Assembly: GCF_016793825.1 (NCBI RefSeq) | Contig: NZ_JAEULM010000019.1 | Coordinates: 307,390 to 371,389 of the forward strand | Origin: Sphingopyxis sp. | GTDB lineage: Bacteria > Pseudomonadota > Alphaproteobacteria > Sphingomonadales > Sphingomonadaceae | DNA: 64,000 nt | Reading direction: 5' to 3' | Shown: one piece after another, positions 1 through 8,962 of the stretch | Layout: each line of letters opens with the position of its first letter | Position numbering within the stretch: position 1 is the stretch's first letter | The notes under the pieces: model-generated | What the model saw: the letters and a program-made list of their open reading frames with translations, nothing else | Told to the model about the DNA's origin: nothing | The model's database searches: none | Program-made: the position numbers and the translations under genes

Positions 1-96
1 GCGGGACAGGTCCGAAATGGCCAGAAAACGGGGAGAACTTAACGCAAATTTCACGGCTTACCGGCCATAAGCGCCGCGATGGTGGGGAATGATTAT

Positions 97-1728
97 ATGA
101 TAGCCGAGCCGAAGCCTCGCAACCGAAGCGAGGATGCCAAACGGGATATACTGGCAGGGGGTATCGTCGTTGCGGCGATCGTCCTGTTCGTCGGGACCGG
201 CGGGACGGTGATGCAGGCGGTGGTGCAAACGCTGATCGGCATCGGCGGCGGCCCCGACAAGGCCTTGTCGGCGGCGCTGATCCTGAACATCGCGCTGATC
301 CTGTTCGGCTGGCGCCGCTATGAGGATCTGAACCGCGAGATTCGCGAACGGACCGACGCCGAACATCGCGCCCGCTATCTGGCGGACACCGATCCGCTGA
401 CCGGCTTCCTCAATCGTCGCGCGCTGATTGCACGCGGGCAGCAGGCGATCGCCGAGGCGACGGCCGCGAAACGCCACGTGGCGCTGTTCCTGCTCGACCT
501 CGATCATTTCAAGACCGTCAACGACATTCATGGGCACGCCGCGGGCGACCGCGTCCTGCAGGTCGCAGCCGAACGCATCAGCGCCGTCCTGCCTCCCAAT
601 GCCACCAAGGCGCGGCTTGGCGGCGACGAGTTCGTCGCGATGCTGCAGTTCGAACCCGGCGTGCGCGGCAACATCGACGCGCTCGCGGCCGAGCTTGTCA
701 CCGCCCTCGAGGCAACGGTCGCGCACGACGCGCAGCAAATCCGCATCGGCGCATCGCTCGGCATCGCGCTGGCGACCGAGGCGAGCATGACGATGGAAAC
801 CATGGTCCGCCAGGCCGATATCGCCATGTATCACTGCAAGGACGAAGGTCGGAATCGCCATGTCTGGTTCGAACAGGGCATGGAAATGGCCGTGCAGGTC
901 CGCAACCAGATCGAAACCGGCATCCGCGACGGTATGCCGCGGGGCGAATTCGTCGCCCACTTCGAACCGCAGGTCGACATCGCCAGCGGCCGCCTGATGG
1001 GCTTCGAAATGCTGATGCGATGGGAATCGCCCGAATATGGCCTGATCCCGCCCGAACGCTTCATCCCCGTCGCCGAGGAAAGCGGACTGATCGGCGAATT
1101 GTCGCTTCAGGTCATTCGCCAGGCGATGGAAGCAGCCAAGAGCTGGGACCCGGCGATCATGCTTGCGGTCAACATCTCGCCGCAACAGCTCAAGGATCCC
1201 TGGTTCAGCCAGAAGCTGACCAAGCTGCTCGTCGAAACCGGATTCCCGGCAAATCAGCTCGAGGTCGAAATCACCGAAAGCTCGCTGTTCGAAAATCTGC
1301 CGCTCGTCCGCTCGATCGTGACCAGCCTCAAGAATCAGGGCGTCTCGCTGAGCCTCGACGATTTCGGCACCGGCTACAGCTCGCTCTCGCACCTCCGCGC
1401 CTTGCCGTTCGACCGGATCAAGATCGACCGCAGCTTCATCGCCGCGATGCGCGGCAGCGCCGACGCGCAGGCGATCGTCGTCGCGATCGTGCGGCTGGGC
1501 GAAAGCCTTTCGATGCCGATCACGGCCGAAGGGGTCGAAGACGAAGCAACCGCGATCGAACTCACCCGGCTTGGCTGTTCGAAGGGGCAGGGCTGGTATT
1601 ACGGCCGCGCCTTGTCGGCCGACGATACCGCGCGCCTGCTCGCCGAACGCGGCCTGCTCCGCGCGCCGCTTTCCCCGCAAGGCAGTTCGCCCTCGTCCGA
1701 GGGCGAAGATCTGCGCAAGACGGCGTAA
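97..1728 (+). CDS. Membrane-anchored GGDEF-EAL cyclic-di-GMP protein
   Basis: Probable bifunctional or PDE-type cyclic-di-GMP enzyme of the inner membrane. Two hydrophobic segments (about residues 18-36 and 55-72) precede a GGDEF domain with an intact GGDEF motif at 175-179. A C-terminal EAL domain follows, in which the signature reads E-M-L (304-306) instead of EAL; the metal-binding Glu is kept, and NISPQQL, ITES, DDFGTGYS and EGVE are all present, so phosphodiesterase activity is expected. I see no RxxD inhibitory site before GGDEF. The ATG at 97 was chosen because GGTGGGGA lies 8 bases upstream; an in-frame ATG at 79 has no ribosome-binding site. No sensor domain is recognisable, so the input signal is unknown. 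It stands alone, 81 bases before dapF. Confidence 0.93.
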   Translation: MIAEPKPRNRSEDAKRDILAGGIVVAAIVLFVGTGGTVMQAVVQTLIGIGGGPDKALSAALILNIALILFGWRRYEDLNREIRERTDAEHRARYLADTDPLTGFLNRRALIARGQQAIAEATAAKRHVALFLLDLDHFKTVNDIHGHAAGDRVLQVAAERISAVLPPNATKARLGGDEFVAMLQFEPGVRGNIDALAAELVTALEATVAHDAQQIRIGASLGIALATEASMTMETMVRQADIAMYHCKDEGRNRHVWFEQGMEMAVQVRNQIETGIRDGMPRGEFVAHFEPQVDIASGRLMGFEMLMRWESPEYGLIPPERFIPVAEESGLIGELSLQVIRQAMEAAKSWDPAIMLAVNISPQQLKDPWFSQKLTKLLVETGFPANQLEVEITESSLFENLPLVRSIVTSLKNQGVSLSLDDFGTGYSSLSHLRALPFDRIKIDRSFIAAMRGSADAQAIVVAIVRLGESLSMPITAEGVEDEATAIELTRLGCSKGQGWYYGRALSADDTARLLAERGLLRAPLSPQGSSPSSEGEDLRKTA

Positions 1729-1809
1729 CCCGGCTTTCGTCGTCCAGCGCCGGCGATCCCCGGCCACATCGCTAGACTTCACCGGCTGGCGCCCCTACAT
1801 GCGCGAGCT

Positions 1810-2616
1810 ATGGCGGACCGTTTCACCAAGATGCATGGGCTCGGCAACGACTTCGTCGTGATCGACGCGCGGGTGCGCGCCGTCGAGATGACGCCGGCGC
1901 GCGCGCACGCGATCGCCGATCGACGCCACGGCATCGGCTGCGACCAGCTCATCCTCCTGGAGCCTTCGGCGAAGGCCGATGTAAGGATGCGCATCTTCAA
2001 CGCCGACGGCAGCGAGGTCGAGGCGTGTGGCAATGCGACGCGCTGCGTCGCGACCCTGCTCGGCGAACCTGCGGTGATCGAGACGCTGGGCGGCATGCTG
2101 CGCGTGACGCCCGCCGACGGCGGCGCGGAAGTGGTCCTCGGCGAACCTGTCTTCGACTGGGAGCATATTCCGCTCGCGATGCCGATGGACACCCGCGACA
2201 TGCCCGTCGCGTGGGACGAGCTGGAACATGGCGCCGCGGTCAACGTCGGCAATCCGCACATCGTCTTCTTCGTGCCCGAAGCCGACGCGGTCGCACTCGA
2301 CGAGATCGGCCCGCGGATCGAAACCGACCCGCTGTTTCCCGAGCGCGTCAACGTCAATGTCGCCAGCCTCGATGGCGAGAATCAGTTGCAATTGCGGGTC
2401 TGGGAACGCGGCGTCGGGCTGACCCAGGCTTGCGGCACCGGCGCGTGCGCGACCGCGGTCGCGGCGATCCGCGCCGGCAAGGTGGCATCGCCCGTGACAG
2501 TCTCGCTGCCGGGTGGCGACCTGATCATCCGCTGGGCGCCGGGCGAACCAATCGTGATGAGCGGCGCTGCGACCCGCGTCTATGACGGCGAAACCGATTG
2601 GGCGCAGTTCGGATGA
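1810..2616 (+). CDS. dapF: Diaminopimelate epimerase
   Basis: Converts LL- to meso-diaminopimelate in the lysine and peptidoglycan pathway; cytosolic and cofactor-independent. The 268-residue length fits the family. Both catalytic thiols are visible, Cys73 in EACGNATRC and Cys208 in QACGTGAC, and the N-terminal KMHGLGNDF motif is present. Its stop codon overlaps the start of the next gene (ATGA), so it heads a translationally coupled run with mtaB, ftsY and ispZ. Confidence 0.97.
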   Translation: MADRFTKMHGLGNDFVVIDARVRAVEMTPARAHAIADRRHGIGCDQLILLEPSAKADVRMRIFNADGSEVEACGNATRCVATLLGEPAVIETLGGMLRVTPADGGAEVVLGEPVFDWEHIPLAMPMDTRDMPVAWDELEHGAAVNVGNPHIVFFVPEADAVALDEIGPRIETDPLFPERVNVNVASLDGENQLQLRVWERGVGLTQACGTGACATAVAAIRAGKVASPVTVSLPGGDLIIRWAPGEPIVMSGAATRVYDGETDWAQFG

Positions 2617-3821
2617 GTGCTGCCCTCGCCGACCGGCAAGAGGTCGTCAACTTCGGATGCCGGCTCAACATTGCCGAAGGGGAAGCGATCCGCACCGCCG
2701 CGATGCAGGCGCCCCGACGCGACCGGATTGTCTTCAATAGCTGCGCAGTGACCGACGAAGCCGTGCGACAGGCGAAGCAGGCGGTGCGCCGTGCGCTGCG
2801 CGAACGGCCCGGCGCCGATGTCGTCGTCACCGGCTGCGCCGCGGAACTCGAAGGCGACACCTTTGCCGCGATGGGCGCGCGGGTGGTTGCGAATGACGCG
2901 AAGGGGTTGGCCCAAAGCTATGGCGCCGCCGCCGCGCCTGCCGCAGCTTCCTACACTCCGGCGCTGTCCGGAGCCGATCACGCGCGCGCGTTCCTCGGGG
3001 TCCAGACCGGCTGTTCGCATAGCTGCACCTTCTGCGCGACGGTGATCGCGCGCGGCACGGCGCGTTCGGCGACGGTCGATGCCGTCGTGGGGGCCGCGCA
3101 AATCGCGCTCGATCGCGGCCAGCGCGAGATCGTCCTGACCGGGGTCGACCTGGCGAGTTATGGCGACGACAGCGGAACCAGCCTCGCGGCGCTGGTCGAC
3201 GCGCTGCTTCGCCTGCCGATCGAGCGGCTCCGCCTCTCTTCGCTCGACCCGAACCGCATCGACGATGCGCTGTTCGCGCTGCTGACTGGCGAGGCGCGCA
3301 TCATGCCGCATGTTCACCTGTCGTTGCAGGCCGGCGACGATATGGTGCTGACCCGGATGAAGCGCCGCCATCGCCGCGCCGATGCCGTGCGGCTGACCGA
3401 ACGGCTCAAGGCCGCCCGCCCCGAAATCACCATCGGCGCCGACCTGATCGCGGGATTTCCGACCGAGGATGACAGGATGTTCGCCAACAGCATGGCCCTG
3501 ATCGACGATTGCGACATCGTCTTCGGCCATATCTTTCCTTACAGCCCGCGCGCCGGCACGCCCGCTGCGCGGATGCCGCAGGTCGGCCGCGCCATTGCGC
3601 GCGGTCGCGCCGCGCGGCTCCGCGAGGCCAATGCGAACCGCCGCGCCGCATGGCTCGATGCACAGATCGGGCGCGCGGCATCGATGCTCGTCGAACGCGA
3701 TGGACTGACCGGCCATGCCGAAAATTTTGCCGCGCTGACCCTGATGGCGCCGGCCGAGCCCGGTAGCATCGTGCCCGTCCGACTGGCCGTGCGCAACGGC
3801 GACAGGATGATGGCCGCATGA
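2613..3821 (+). CDS. mtaB: tRNA (t6A37) methylthiotransferase MtaB
   Basis: Radical-SAM enzyme that adds a methylthio group to t6A37 of ANN-decoding tRNAs. The N-terminal UPF0004 domain has the three cluster cysteines C16, C44 and C75, and the radical SAM motif CSHSCTFC supplies C134, C138 and C141, so both 4Fe-4S clusters are expected. At 402 residues it is slightly short for the family, and its C-terminal TRAM-like part is weak. The ATG at 2613 overlaps the dapF stop by 4 bases. MtaB is preferred over MiaB or RimO because of its length and the dapF-mtaB-ftsY order common in alphaproteobacteria. Confidence 0.93.
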   Translation: MSAALADRQEVVNFGCRLNIAEGEAIRTAAMQAPRRDRIVFNSCAVTDEAVRQAKQAVRRALRERPGADVVVTGCAAELEGDTFAAMGARVVANDAKGLAQSYGAAAAPAAASYTPALSGADHARAFLGVQTGCSHSCTFCATVIARGTARSATVDAVVGAAQIALDRGQREIVLTGVDLASYGDDSGTSLAALVDALLRLPIERLRLSSLDPNRIDDALFALLTGEARIMPHVHLSLQAGDDMVLTRMKRRHRRADAVRLTERLKAARPEITIGADLIAGFPTEDDRMFANSMALIDDCDIVFGHIFPYSPRAGTPAARMPQVGRAIARGRAARLREANANRRAAWLDAQIGRAASMLVERDGLTGHAENFAALTLMAPAEPGSIVPVRLAVRNGDRMMAA

Positions 3822-4744
3822 GCGGGCTTAGCTGGAGCGAACGGCTACTCGGCGGCCTGAAGCGCACGTCGGAGCGGCTGGGTGAAAACCTGTCGGGCCT
3901 CACCGGCAAGTCGCGCCTCGACGATGACGATCTCGACCGGATCGAGGATGCGCTGATCACCGCCGACCTTGGCCCCACGATGGCGAGCCGCATCCGCGAC
4001 CGCCTGTCGGAGCGCCGCGACGTCGCGGCGAACGGCATCGACGGGCTGCGCACGATCGTGGCGGAGGAGATCGCCGCCGTGCTCCGCCCCGTTGCCGAGC
4101 CGCTGGAAATCGACGCCTTCCCGCGCCCGCAAGTCATATTGGTGATCGGCGTCAACGGATCGGGCAAGACGACAACCATCGCCAAGCTTGCGCACCTGTT
4201 CCAGGAACAGGATTATGGCGTGATGCTCGTCGCCGGCGACACGTTCCGCGCCGCGGCGATCGGTCAGCTCAAGGTCTGGGCCGAACGGCTCAGCGTGCCC
4301 ATCATGGCGGGTCCGGAAGGTGGCGACAGCGCCGGCATCGTGTTCGACGCCGTCAAGCAGGCGACCGCGACCGGCATCGACGTGCTGATCGTCGACACCG
4401 CCGGGCGCCTCCAGAACAAGCGCGAGCTGATGGATGAACTGGCGAAGATAAAGCGGGTTCTCGGCCGGCTGAACCCAGCTGCGCCGCACGACGTAGTCCT
4501 GGTGCTCGATGCAACGACGGGGCAGAATGCGCTGGCCCAGATCGACGTTTTCCGCGAAGTGGCAGGCGTGACCGGGCTCGTGATGACCAAGCTCGACGGC
4601 ACCGCCCGGGGCGGGGTCCTGGTTGCCGCGGCCGAACGCCACGGCCTTCCCATCCACGCGATCGGCATCGGTGAGACGATCGACGATCTTCGACCCTTCG
4701 ACGCCGACGAAATTGCAGGCATCATTGCCGGAAACATCCGATGA
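3818..4744 (+). CDS. ftsY: Signal recognition particle receptor FtsY
   Basis: SRP receptor GTPase that docks ribosome-nascent-chain-SRP complexes at the inner membrane. The 308-residue protein is essentially an NG domain: N-domain helices (about 1-100), the P-loop GVNGSGKT at 111-118, a DTAGR G3 motif near 190 and TKLDGTARGG (G4) near the C-terminus. It lacks the long acidic A domain of the E. coli protein, as is usual in alphaproteobacteria. The start overlaps the mtaB stop (ATGA) and the stop overlaps the ispZ start in the same way. Confidence 0.96.
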   Translation: MSGLSWSERLLGGLKRTSERLGENLSGLTGKSRLDDDDLDRIEDALITADLGPTMASRIRDRLSERRDVAANGIDGLRTIVAEEIAAVLRPVAEPLEIDAFPRPQVILVIGVNGSGKTTTIAKLAHLFQEQDYGVMLVAGDTFRAAAIGQLKVWAERLSVPIMAGPEGGDSAGIVFDAVKQATATGIDVLIVDTAGRLQNKRELMDELAKIKRVLGRLNPAAPHDVVLVLDATTGQNALAQIDVFREVAGVTGLVMTKLDGTARGGVLVAAAERHGLPIHAIGIGETIDDLRPFDADEIAGIIAGNIR

Positions 4745-5433
4745 CCGATCAAAGCGACCAACTTCCGGGCGGCCCCGAGCCGATCCCGGCCGCACCGCCC
4801 GCCAAGCATGGCTGGCTCAATTTCGCGATCGATTTCGGGCCGCTGCTCGTCTTCTTCCTGACCTATAAATTCGCCTCGGGCGGCGAAGGCGCCTTCGCCG
4901 CGACCACCGCGGCCATCAAGGGCACGCTCGCCTTCATGGCCGCAATCATTGTTGCGATGGCCGTATCGAAGTGGAAGCTCGGCAAGATTTCGCCGATGCT
5001 GTGGATGTCCGGCGTGCTGGTCATCGGGTTCGGCGCTCTGACGATCTGGTTCCACGACGAACGCTTCATCGTGATGAAGCCGACGATCATCTATGCGGCC
5101 TTTGCCGCGCTGCTGCTTGGCGGCTGGTGGTTCAAGCGGCCGATGCTCAAATATCTGCTCCAGTCGGCGCTCGACGGCGTGACCGAAAGGGGCTGGTTGT
5201 TGCTATCGCGCAACTGGGGCCTGTTCTTCGCCGCGCTCGGTATCGCCAATCATGTGATGTACGAGCTGATCCAGGCAAAGCAGATGAGCTTTGACCTGTG
5301 GCTGACGATCAAGGTTTGGGGCGTGACCGCGCTTTCGTTCCTGTTTACGCTGAGCCAGCTTCCGGTCATGCTCAAGAACGGCCTCGCGATCCCGGAAGAA
5401 GCGTCGGAGCCGGCCGGCATCGGCAAAAGTTGA
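4741..5433 (+). CDS. ispZ: Inner membrane septation protein IspZ/YciB
   Basis: Polytopic inner membrane protein of the YciB/IspZ (intracellular septation A) family, linked to cell envelope synthesis and division. The 230 residues hold about five or six hydrophobic segments, starting with FAIDFGPLLVFFLTYKFA, and the conserved WFKRPMLKYLL and RNWGLFFAALGIANHVMYE blocks. A 25-residue polar, proline-rich N-terminus precedes the first segment. It is the last gene of the overlapping dapF operon. The biochemical function of the family is not settled. Confidence 0.93.
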   Translation: MTDQSDQLPGGPEPIPAAPPAKHGWLNFAIDFGPLLVFFLTYKFASGGEGAFAATTAAIKGTLAFMAAIIVAMAVSKWKLGKISPMLWMSGVLVIGFGALTIWFHDERFIVMKPTIIYAAFAALLLGGWWFKRPMLKYLLQSALDGVTERGWLLLSRNWGLFFAALGIANHVMYELIQAKQMSFDLWLTIKVWGVTALSFLFTLSQLPVMLKNGLAIPEEASEPAGIGKS

Positions 5434-5512
5434 GTCCGCTCCCCGTCGCTGGCATATCGCTGTCATCGGCGCCGCATCGAACGGCGCCGGCAACAAGCGA
5501 GGGGGACTGCAC

Positions 5513-6094
5513 ATGGACAAGTTTTTCGGAAATCTGCACGCCGTTTTGATCGCCGGGCTGCTGCTGGCGATCGCGCTGATGTTCGGCCTCAACGGCCAGT
5601 ATTTCTCTGACGGGATCACGGCGGGCAACGCGATCCTGCGCTGGCTGCACACCTTCTTCGGCATCCTGTGGATCGGGCTGCTTTACTACTTCAACTTCGT
5701 TCAGATGCCGACCATGCCCAAGATTCCGGCAGAACTGAAACCTGGCGTATCGAAGCATATCGCGCCTGCGGCGCTCTTCTGGTTTCGCTGGGCGGCGCTG
5801 GTTACCGTGCTGCTGGGCCTCGGCATCGCGTTCCACAACAAATATGCTGTCCCGGCGCTGACCTTCTCCGACCCCAATTTCAAGCTGATCGGCGCCGGCA
5901 TGTGGCTAGGCCTGATCATGGCATTCAACGTGTGGTTCCTGATCTGGCCGAACCAGAAAAAGGCACTCGGCATCGTCGAAGCGGATGACGCGACCAAGGC
6001 GAAGGCAGCCAAGACGGCCATGATCTTTTCGCGAACCAATACCTTGCTGTCGATCCCGATGCTCTATGCGATGGTGAACGCCAACAACGGCTGA
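5513..6094 (+). CDS. PuuD-like urate hydroxylase domain membrane protein
   Basis: A 193-residue inner membrane protein with about four hydrophobic segments. The histidine-bearing helix RWLHTFFGILWIGLLYYFN resembles the membrane part of PuuD urate hydroxylase, but the C-terminal cytochrome-c domain of full PuuD is absent, so an enzymatic role is not supported. A good ribosome-binding site (GAGGGGG) lies 7 bases upstream of the ATG. A 7-bp stem-loop (GGCGCCG/CGGCGCC, 5468-5488) sits in the leader. It is probably a small electron-transfer or haem-related membrane protein; the role is unknown. Confidence 0.75.
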   Translation: MDKFFGNLHAVLIAGLLLAIALMFGLNGQYFSDGITAGNAILRWLHTFFGILWIGLLYYFNFVQMPTMPKIPAELKPGVSKHIAPAALFWFRWAALVTVLLGLGIAFHNKYAVPALTFSDPNFKLIGAGMWLGLIMAFNVWFLIWPNQKKALGIVEADDATKAKAAKTAMIFSRTNTLLSIPMLYAMVNANNG

Positions 6095-6103
6095 GTCCCC
6101 GAT

Positions 6104-6130
6104 CCTCCCTGTCGCGCGGCGATGGGGAGG
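6104..6130. repeat. Intergenic palindromic repeat unit (single copy)
   Basis: A 27-base imperfect palindrome beginning CCTCCCTGTCGCG and ending GATGGGGAGG, between two convergent genes. The same unit occurs, with one substitution, at 26782-26808, so it is a dispersed element. It probably also acts as a bidirectional transcription end. Confidence 0.7.
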
Positions 6131-6136
6131 AACCGG

Positions 6137-6694
6137 TCAGCCCTGTTCCATCGCAGCCTTGTGGGTGCGGCCGTTCATGACATAATGCGCGACGCCCATC
6201 TGCATCCCTGAAGCCTGCGCCTCGTCGATTTCGCGCACCCGGCGCGCGGGCGAGCCGGCCCATAGTTCGCGGGCGGGGATTTCCTTGTTCTCCGTCAGCA
6301 GGGCTCCCGCAGCAAGCATCGCGTCGCTGCCGATCCGGCACCCGTTCATCACCGTCGCCTTCAAGCCGACGAACGCCCGGTCGGCTAGCGTGCAGCCATG
6401 AACCATCGCGAGATGGCCGATCAGCACATCCTCACCGATGATCGTCGGAAAGCCTTCGGGCCGATGCGGCATGGGCCCATCGCAATGCAAGACACTGCCG
6501 TCCTGGATATTCGATCGCGCGCCGACGACGATGCGGCTGACGTCAGCGCGCAGCACGCAATTATACCAGATGCTGACGTCGGGACCGATCACGACATCGC
6601 CGATGATCCGGCAACCAGGTGCGATGAAGGCGCTGGGGTCGATTTGGGGCGTCTTGCCGTTGACGCTGATGATGCTGACGTCGGTATAGGTCAT
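6137..6694 (-). CDS. Gamma-class carbonic anhydrase family protein
   Basis: Left-handed beta-helix hexapeptide-repeat protein of the gamma-carbonic anhydrase family (YrdA/CaiE-like), 185 residues, expected as a cytosolic trimer. The three metal-ligand histidines are visible: H70 (SVLH), H94 (LIGH) and H99 (MVHG). Arg and Asp residues of the RADVSRI and QDGS blocks match the family. The ATG at 6694 overlaps the stop of the upstream gene (ATGA), so it is the third gene of a hemB-led operon. Carbonic anhydrase activity in this subfamily is often weak or untested. Confidence 0.92.
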   Translation of the reverse strand: MTYTDVSIISVNGKTPQIDPSAFIAPGCRIIGDVVIGPDVSIWYNCVLRADVSRIVVGARSNIQDGSVLHCDGPMPHRPEGFPTIIGEDVLIGHLAMVHGCTLADRAFVGLKATVMNGCRIGSDAMLAAGALLTENKEIPARELWAGSPARRVREIDEAQASGMQMGVAHYVMNGRTHKAAMEQG

Positions 6695-8949
6695 TCGCTC
6701 TTCCCGATCAGATGGCCCCAGAGCAGGACGGGCAAGGTCGATGCATAATCGTCGGTCCAGCGCGTGAAACCGGGGCGTGCCGCGAGCGGAACCCATACCC
6801 CGTCCTCGCTGGCCTTGTCACGCGGCTTCAGACCGCCGGTCAGTTGGGTGAGGCGATCCGGCGTTGCGGTCATCGCGACCCAGCTCGATGCCGTCAGATT
6901 GCCGAAATCACGATTCATCGGATCGCTGTCGGTGATCGACGGGTCGAGCCGGATGGCCGCGCTCCATCCCCGCGCCTGTGCCTCCGCCGCAAGCACGGGC
7001 TGAAGATCGAAGAAACGGTTGGAGATGTGAATCAGAAGTATCCCACCAGGCTTCAGCGCCCGCGCATAGATGCCGATCGCTTCCTTGGTCAGCAGGTGGA
7101 GCGGGATGGCGTCGGACGAGAAGGCGTCGATCACCAGAATGTCGAACTGCGCTGGCGGCAGCTTGGCGACCTGCAACCGTGCATCGCCGATAACGATCGG
7201 AACATGCGGCGCGCATTTGCTGATGAAGGTGAATTTCGACGGGTCGCGCGCGATCGCGGCCATCGCCGGATCGATCTCGAATATCGTCCATGCCTGTCCC
7301 GGCTTGCGGTAACAGGACAGTGTCCCGGCACCGAGCCCGACTATCCCGACGGCTGCGCTCGGTCCGGCGAGCTGGTTCGCCTTGTCGAGCGTCAAACCGA
7401 CCCCCGATTTGTGGCCATAATAGGTCGTGGGGTCCAGTTCCCGACGCTTGTCCGTGTGTTGTAACCCATGCAGCGTCGTACCGTGCGCGAGACGGCGCTG
7501 CTGGCGATAGACATCATCGGTGACCGTATAGACGCCGAAATAGCTGCGAACGCGCGACCCGTCGGTGCTGCTCTTCAGCGTTTCGACGCCCCCGACGCCT
7601 AGCATCAACATGGCCAGTGACAGCACATAGGCCCAGCGCCAGCCAATCACGAGCAGGCCGACCGCCAGCGTCAGCCCGGCCCAAAGCCCGTTCATCCCGT
7701 TGAAGGTGCCGTCCCAGTTGCTGGCCAGATTCCAGCTCGTGAAGGCCGCCAGCAACAACAGCAGGATGACGATCCGGCGGGGATTGGCAATCTTCAGCCA
7801 TTGGTCCCACGGCAGAAGCGCCGGCAGCGGCAACAGCATCGCCGCGGCGAGAATGAGGATCGGATGCTCGTAGACCCAGTCGAACAACAGCGGAGCGATC
7901 AGCGCCGCGAACAGGCCGCCCAGCACACCGCCCGCCGACATGATGAGATAGAAAAGCGTAAGATGCCGCGGCGACGGGCGCAAATGATGCAGATAATCGT
8001 GGAGCGTGGTCGCGACGATGAACAGCATGACCAGGCTCATAAACGCGATCAGCATCGTCCCGCCACTGGTGCTCAGCAGCGCTTGCCCGCCCGCGATCAG
8101 CAGCACCGCCGGTGCAAGGACGCGAAAAGTTCCCTTGATCGATTCGGCGTTGGAAAAGGCAATCGAAAAGCTGAGGAGATACAAACCCAGCGGCAACACC
8201 CAGAGCAGAGGCATCGCGACGATATCGGTCGTGAGGTGCGTCGTCGTCGACAGCATCAGCCCCGACGGGACGGCCGCGATCAACAACCAGTGCAGTTGGC
8301 GACGCAGGGTCGGGCGCGGCTCGTCGGCGCTGTCCGCCGCCTCGTCATGCGCTCCCTTTCCAGTCCAGCGCGCAGCCGCGCTTGCCGCGACAAGCAGCGC
8401 AAGAAGGCCATAACCTGCGGTCCACCCCCAGCTTTGTGTCGCGAGCGGCATATTCGGCTCGACGAGCGCCGGATAGCTGATCAGTCCGGCGAAGCTGCCG
8501 AGGTTCGAGGCCGCATAGAGATAATAGGGGTCACCGGCGCGTGTATCCGCGGCGAACCAGCGCTGCATCAGGGGCGCCTGCGCCGACACGACAAAGAACA
8601 CCGGGCCGATCGAGGCGATCAGCAGCAGCGGTACCCACAGTGCCTCCTGTCCCGGCGCGGGCGGCGCGATCTGCGCGATGCCGAGCGGCAACCACAGCGC
8701 GGCGAGAACGAAAAGCGCGATATGGATCATCGCCTGCCGGCGAACCGCAAACCGACCCAGCCAATGCGCATAGGCATAACCGCCAAGGAGCAGCGCCTGA
8801 TAGACGAGCATTGCGCTGTTCCAGACCGCAGGCGCCCCCCCCAGCTTGGGAAGAACCATGCGCGCAACCATCGGCTGCACCTGAAAAAGAAGGAAGCTGC
8901 CAACCAATATGGTCAGCACGAAAAGCCAGCGCCGCGGTCCCTGCGTCAT
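6691..8949 (-). CDS. Fused polytopic membrane / spermidine synthase-like protein
   Basis: A 752-residue fusion. Residues 1 to about 475 form a polytopic MFS-like membrane region (first helix FVLTILVGSFLLFQ), and residues about 520-750 form a Rossmann methyltransferase-type domain of the spermidine synthase family. There VGLGAGTLSCY is the nucleotide-binding turn, FEIDP the acidic end of strand 2 and IDAFSSDAIPLHLL the catalytic-type Asp segment. Family members are widely annotated as spermidine synthase fusions, but substrate and direction of membrane flux are unknown. It lies 13 bases after hemB and overlaps the carbonic anhydrase start, so all three are co-transcribed. Confidence 0.88.
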   Translation of the reverse strand: MTQGPRRWLFVLTILVGSFLLFQVQPMVARMVLPKLGGAPAVWNSAMLVYQALLLGGYAYAHWLGRFAVRRQAMIHIALFVLAALWLPLGIAQIAPPAPGQEALWVPLLLIASIGPVFFVVSAQAPLMQRWFAADTRAGDPYYLYAASNLGSFAGLISYPALVEPNMPLATQSWGWTAGYGLLALLVAASAAARWTGKGAHDEAADSADEPRPTLRRQLHWLLIAAVPSGLMLSTTTHLTTDIVAMPLLWVLPLGLYLLSFSIAFSNAESIKGTFRVLAPAVLLIAGGQALLSTSGGTMLIAFMSLVMLFIVATTLHDYLHHLRPSPRHLTLFYLIMSAGGVLGGLFAALIAPLLFDWVYEHPILILAAAMLLPLPALLPWDQWLKIANPRRIVILLLLLAAFTSWNLASNWDGTFNGMNGLWAGLTLAVGLLVIGWRWAYVLSLAMLMLGVGGVETLKSSTDGSRVRSYFGVYTVTDDVYRQQRRLAHGTTLHGLQHTDKRRELDPTTYYGHKSGVGLTLDKANQLAGPSAAVGIVGLGAGTLSCYRKPGQAWTIFEIDPAMAAIARDPSKFTFISKCAPHVPIVIGDARLQVAKLPPAQFDILVIDAFSSDAIPLHLLTKEAIGIYARALKPGGILLIHISNRFFDLQPVLAAEAQARGWSAAIRLDPSITDSDPMNRDFGNLTASSWVAMTATPDRLTQLTGGLKPRDKASEDGVWVPLAARPGFTRWTDDYASTLPVLLWGHLIGKSE

Positions 8950-8962
8950 TTATCCCCCAAAA

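Noticed and set aside
58-1782. Long open frame on the minus strand opposite the GGDEF-EAL gene
   Set aside because: Arg/Asp/Ala-rich translation without known domains; the plus strand has complete GGDEF and EAL motifs. High GC creates long antisense frames.
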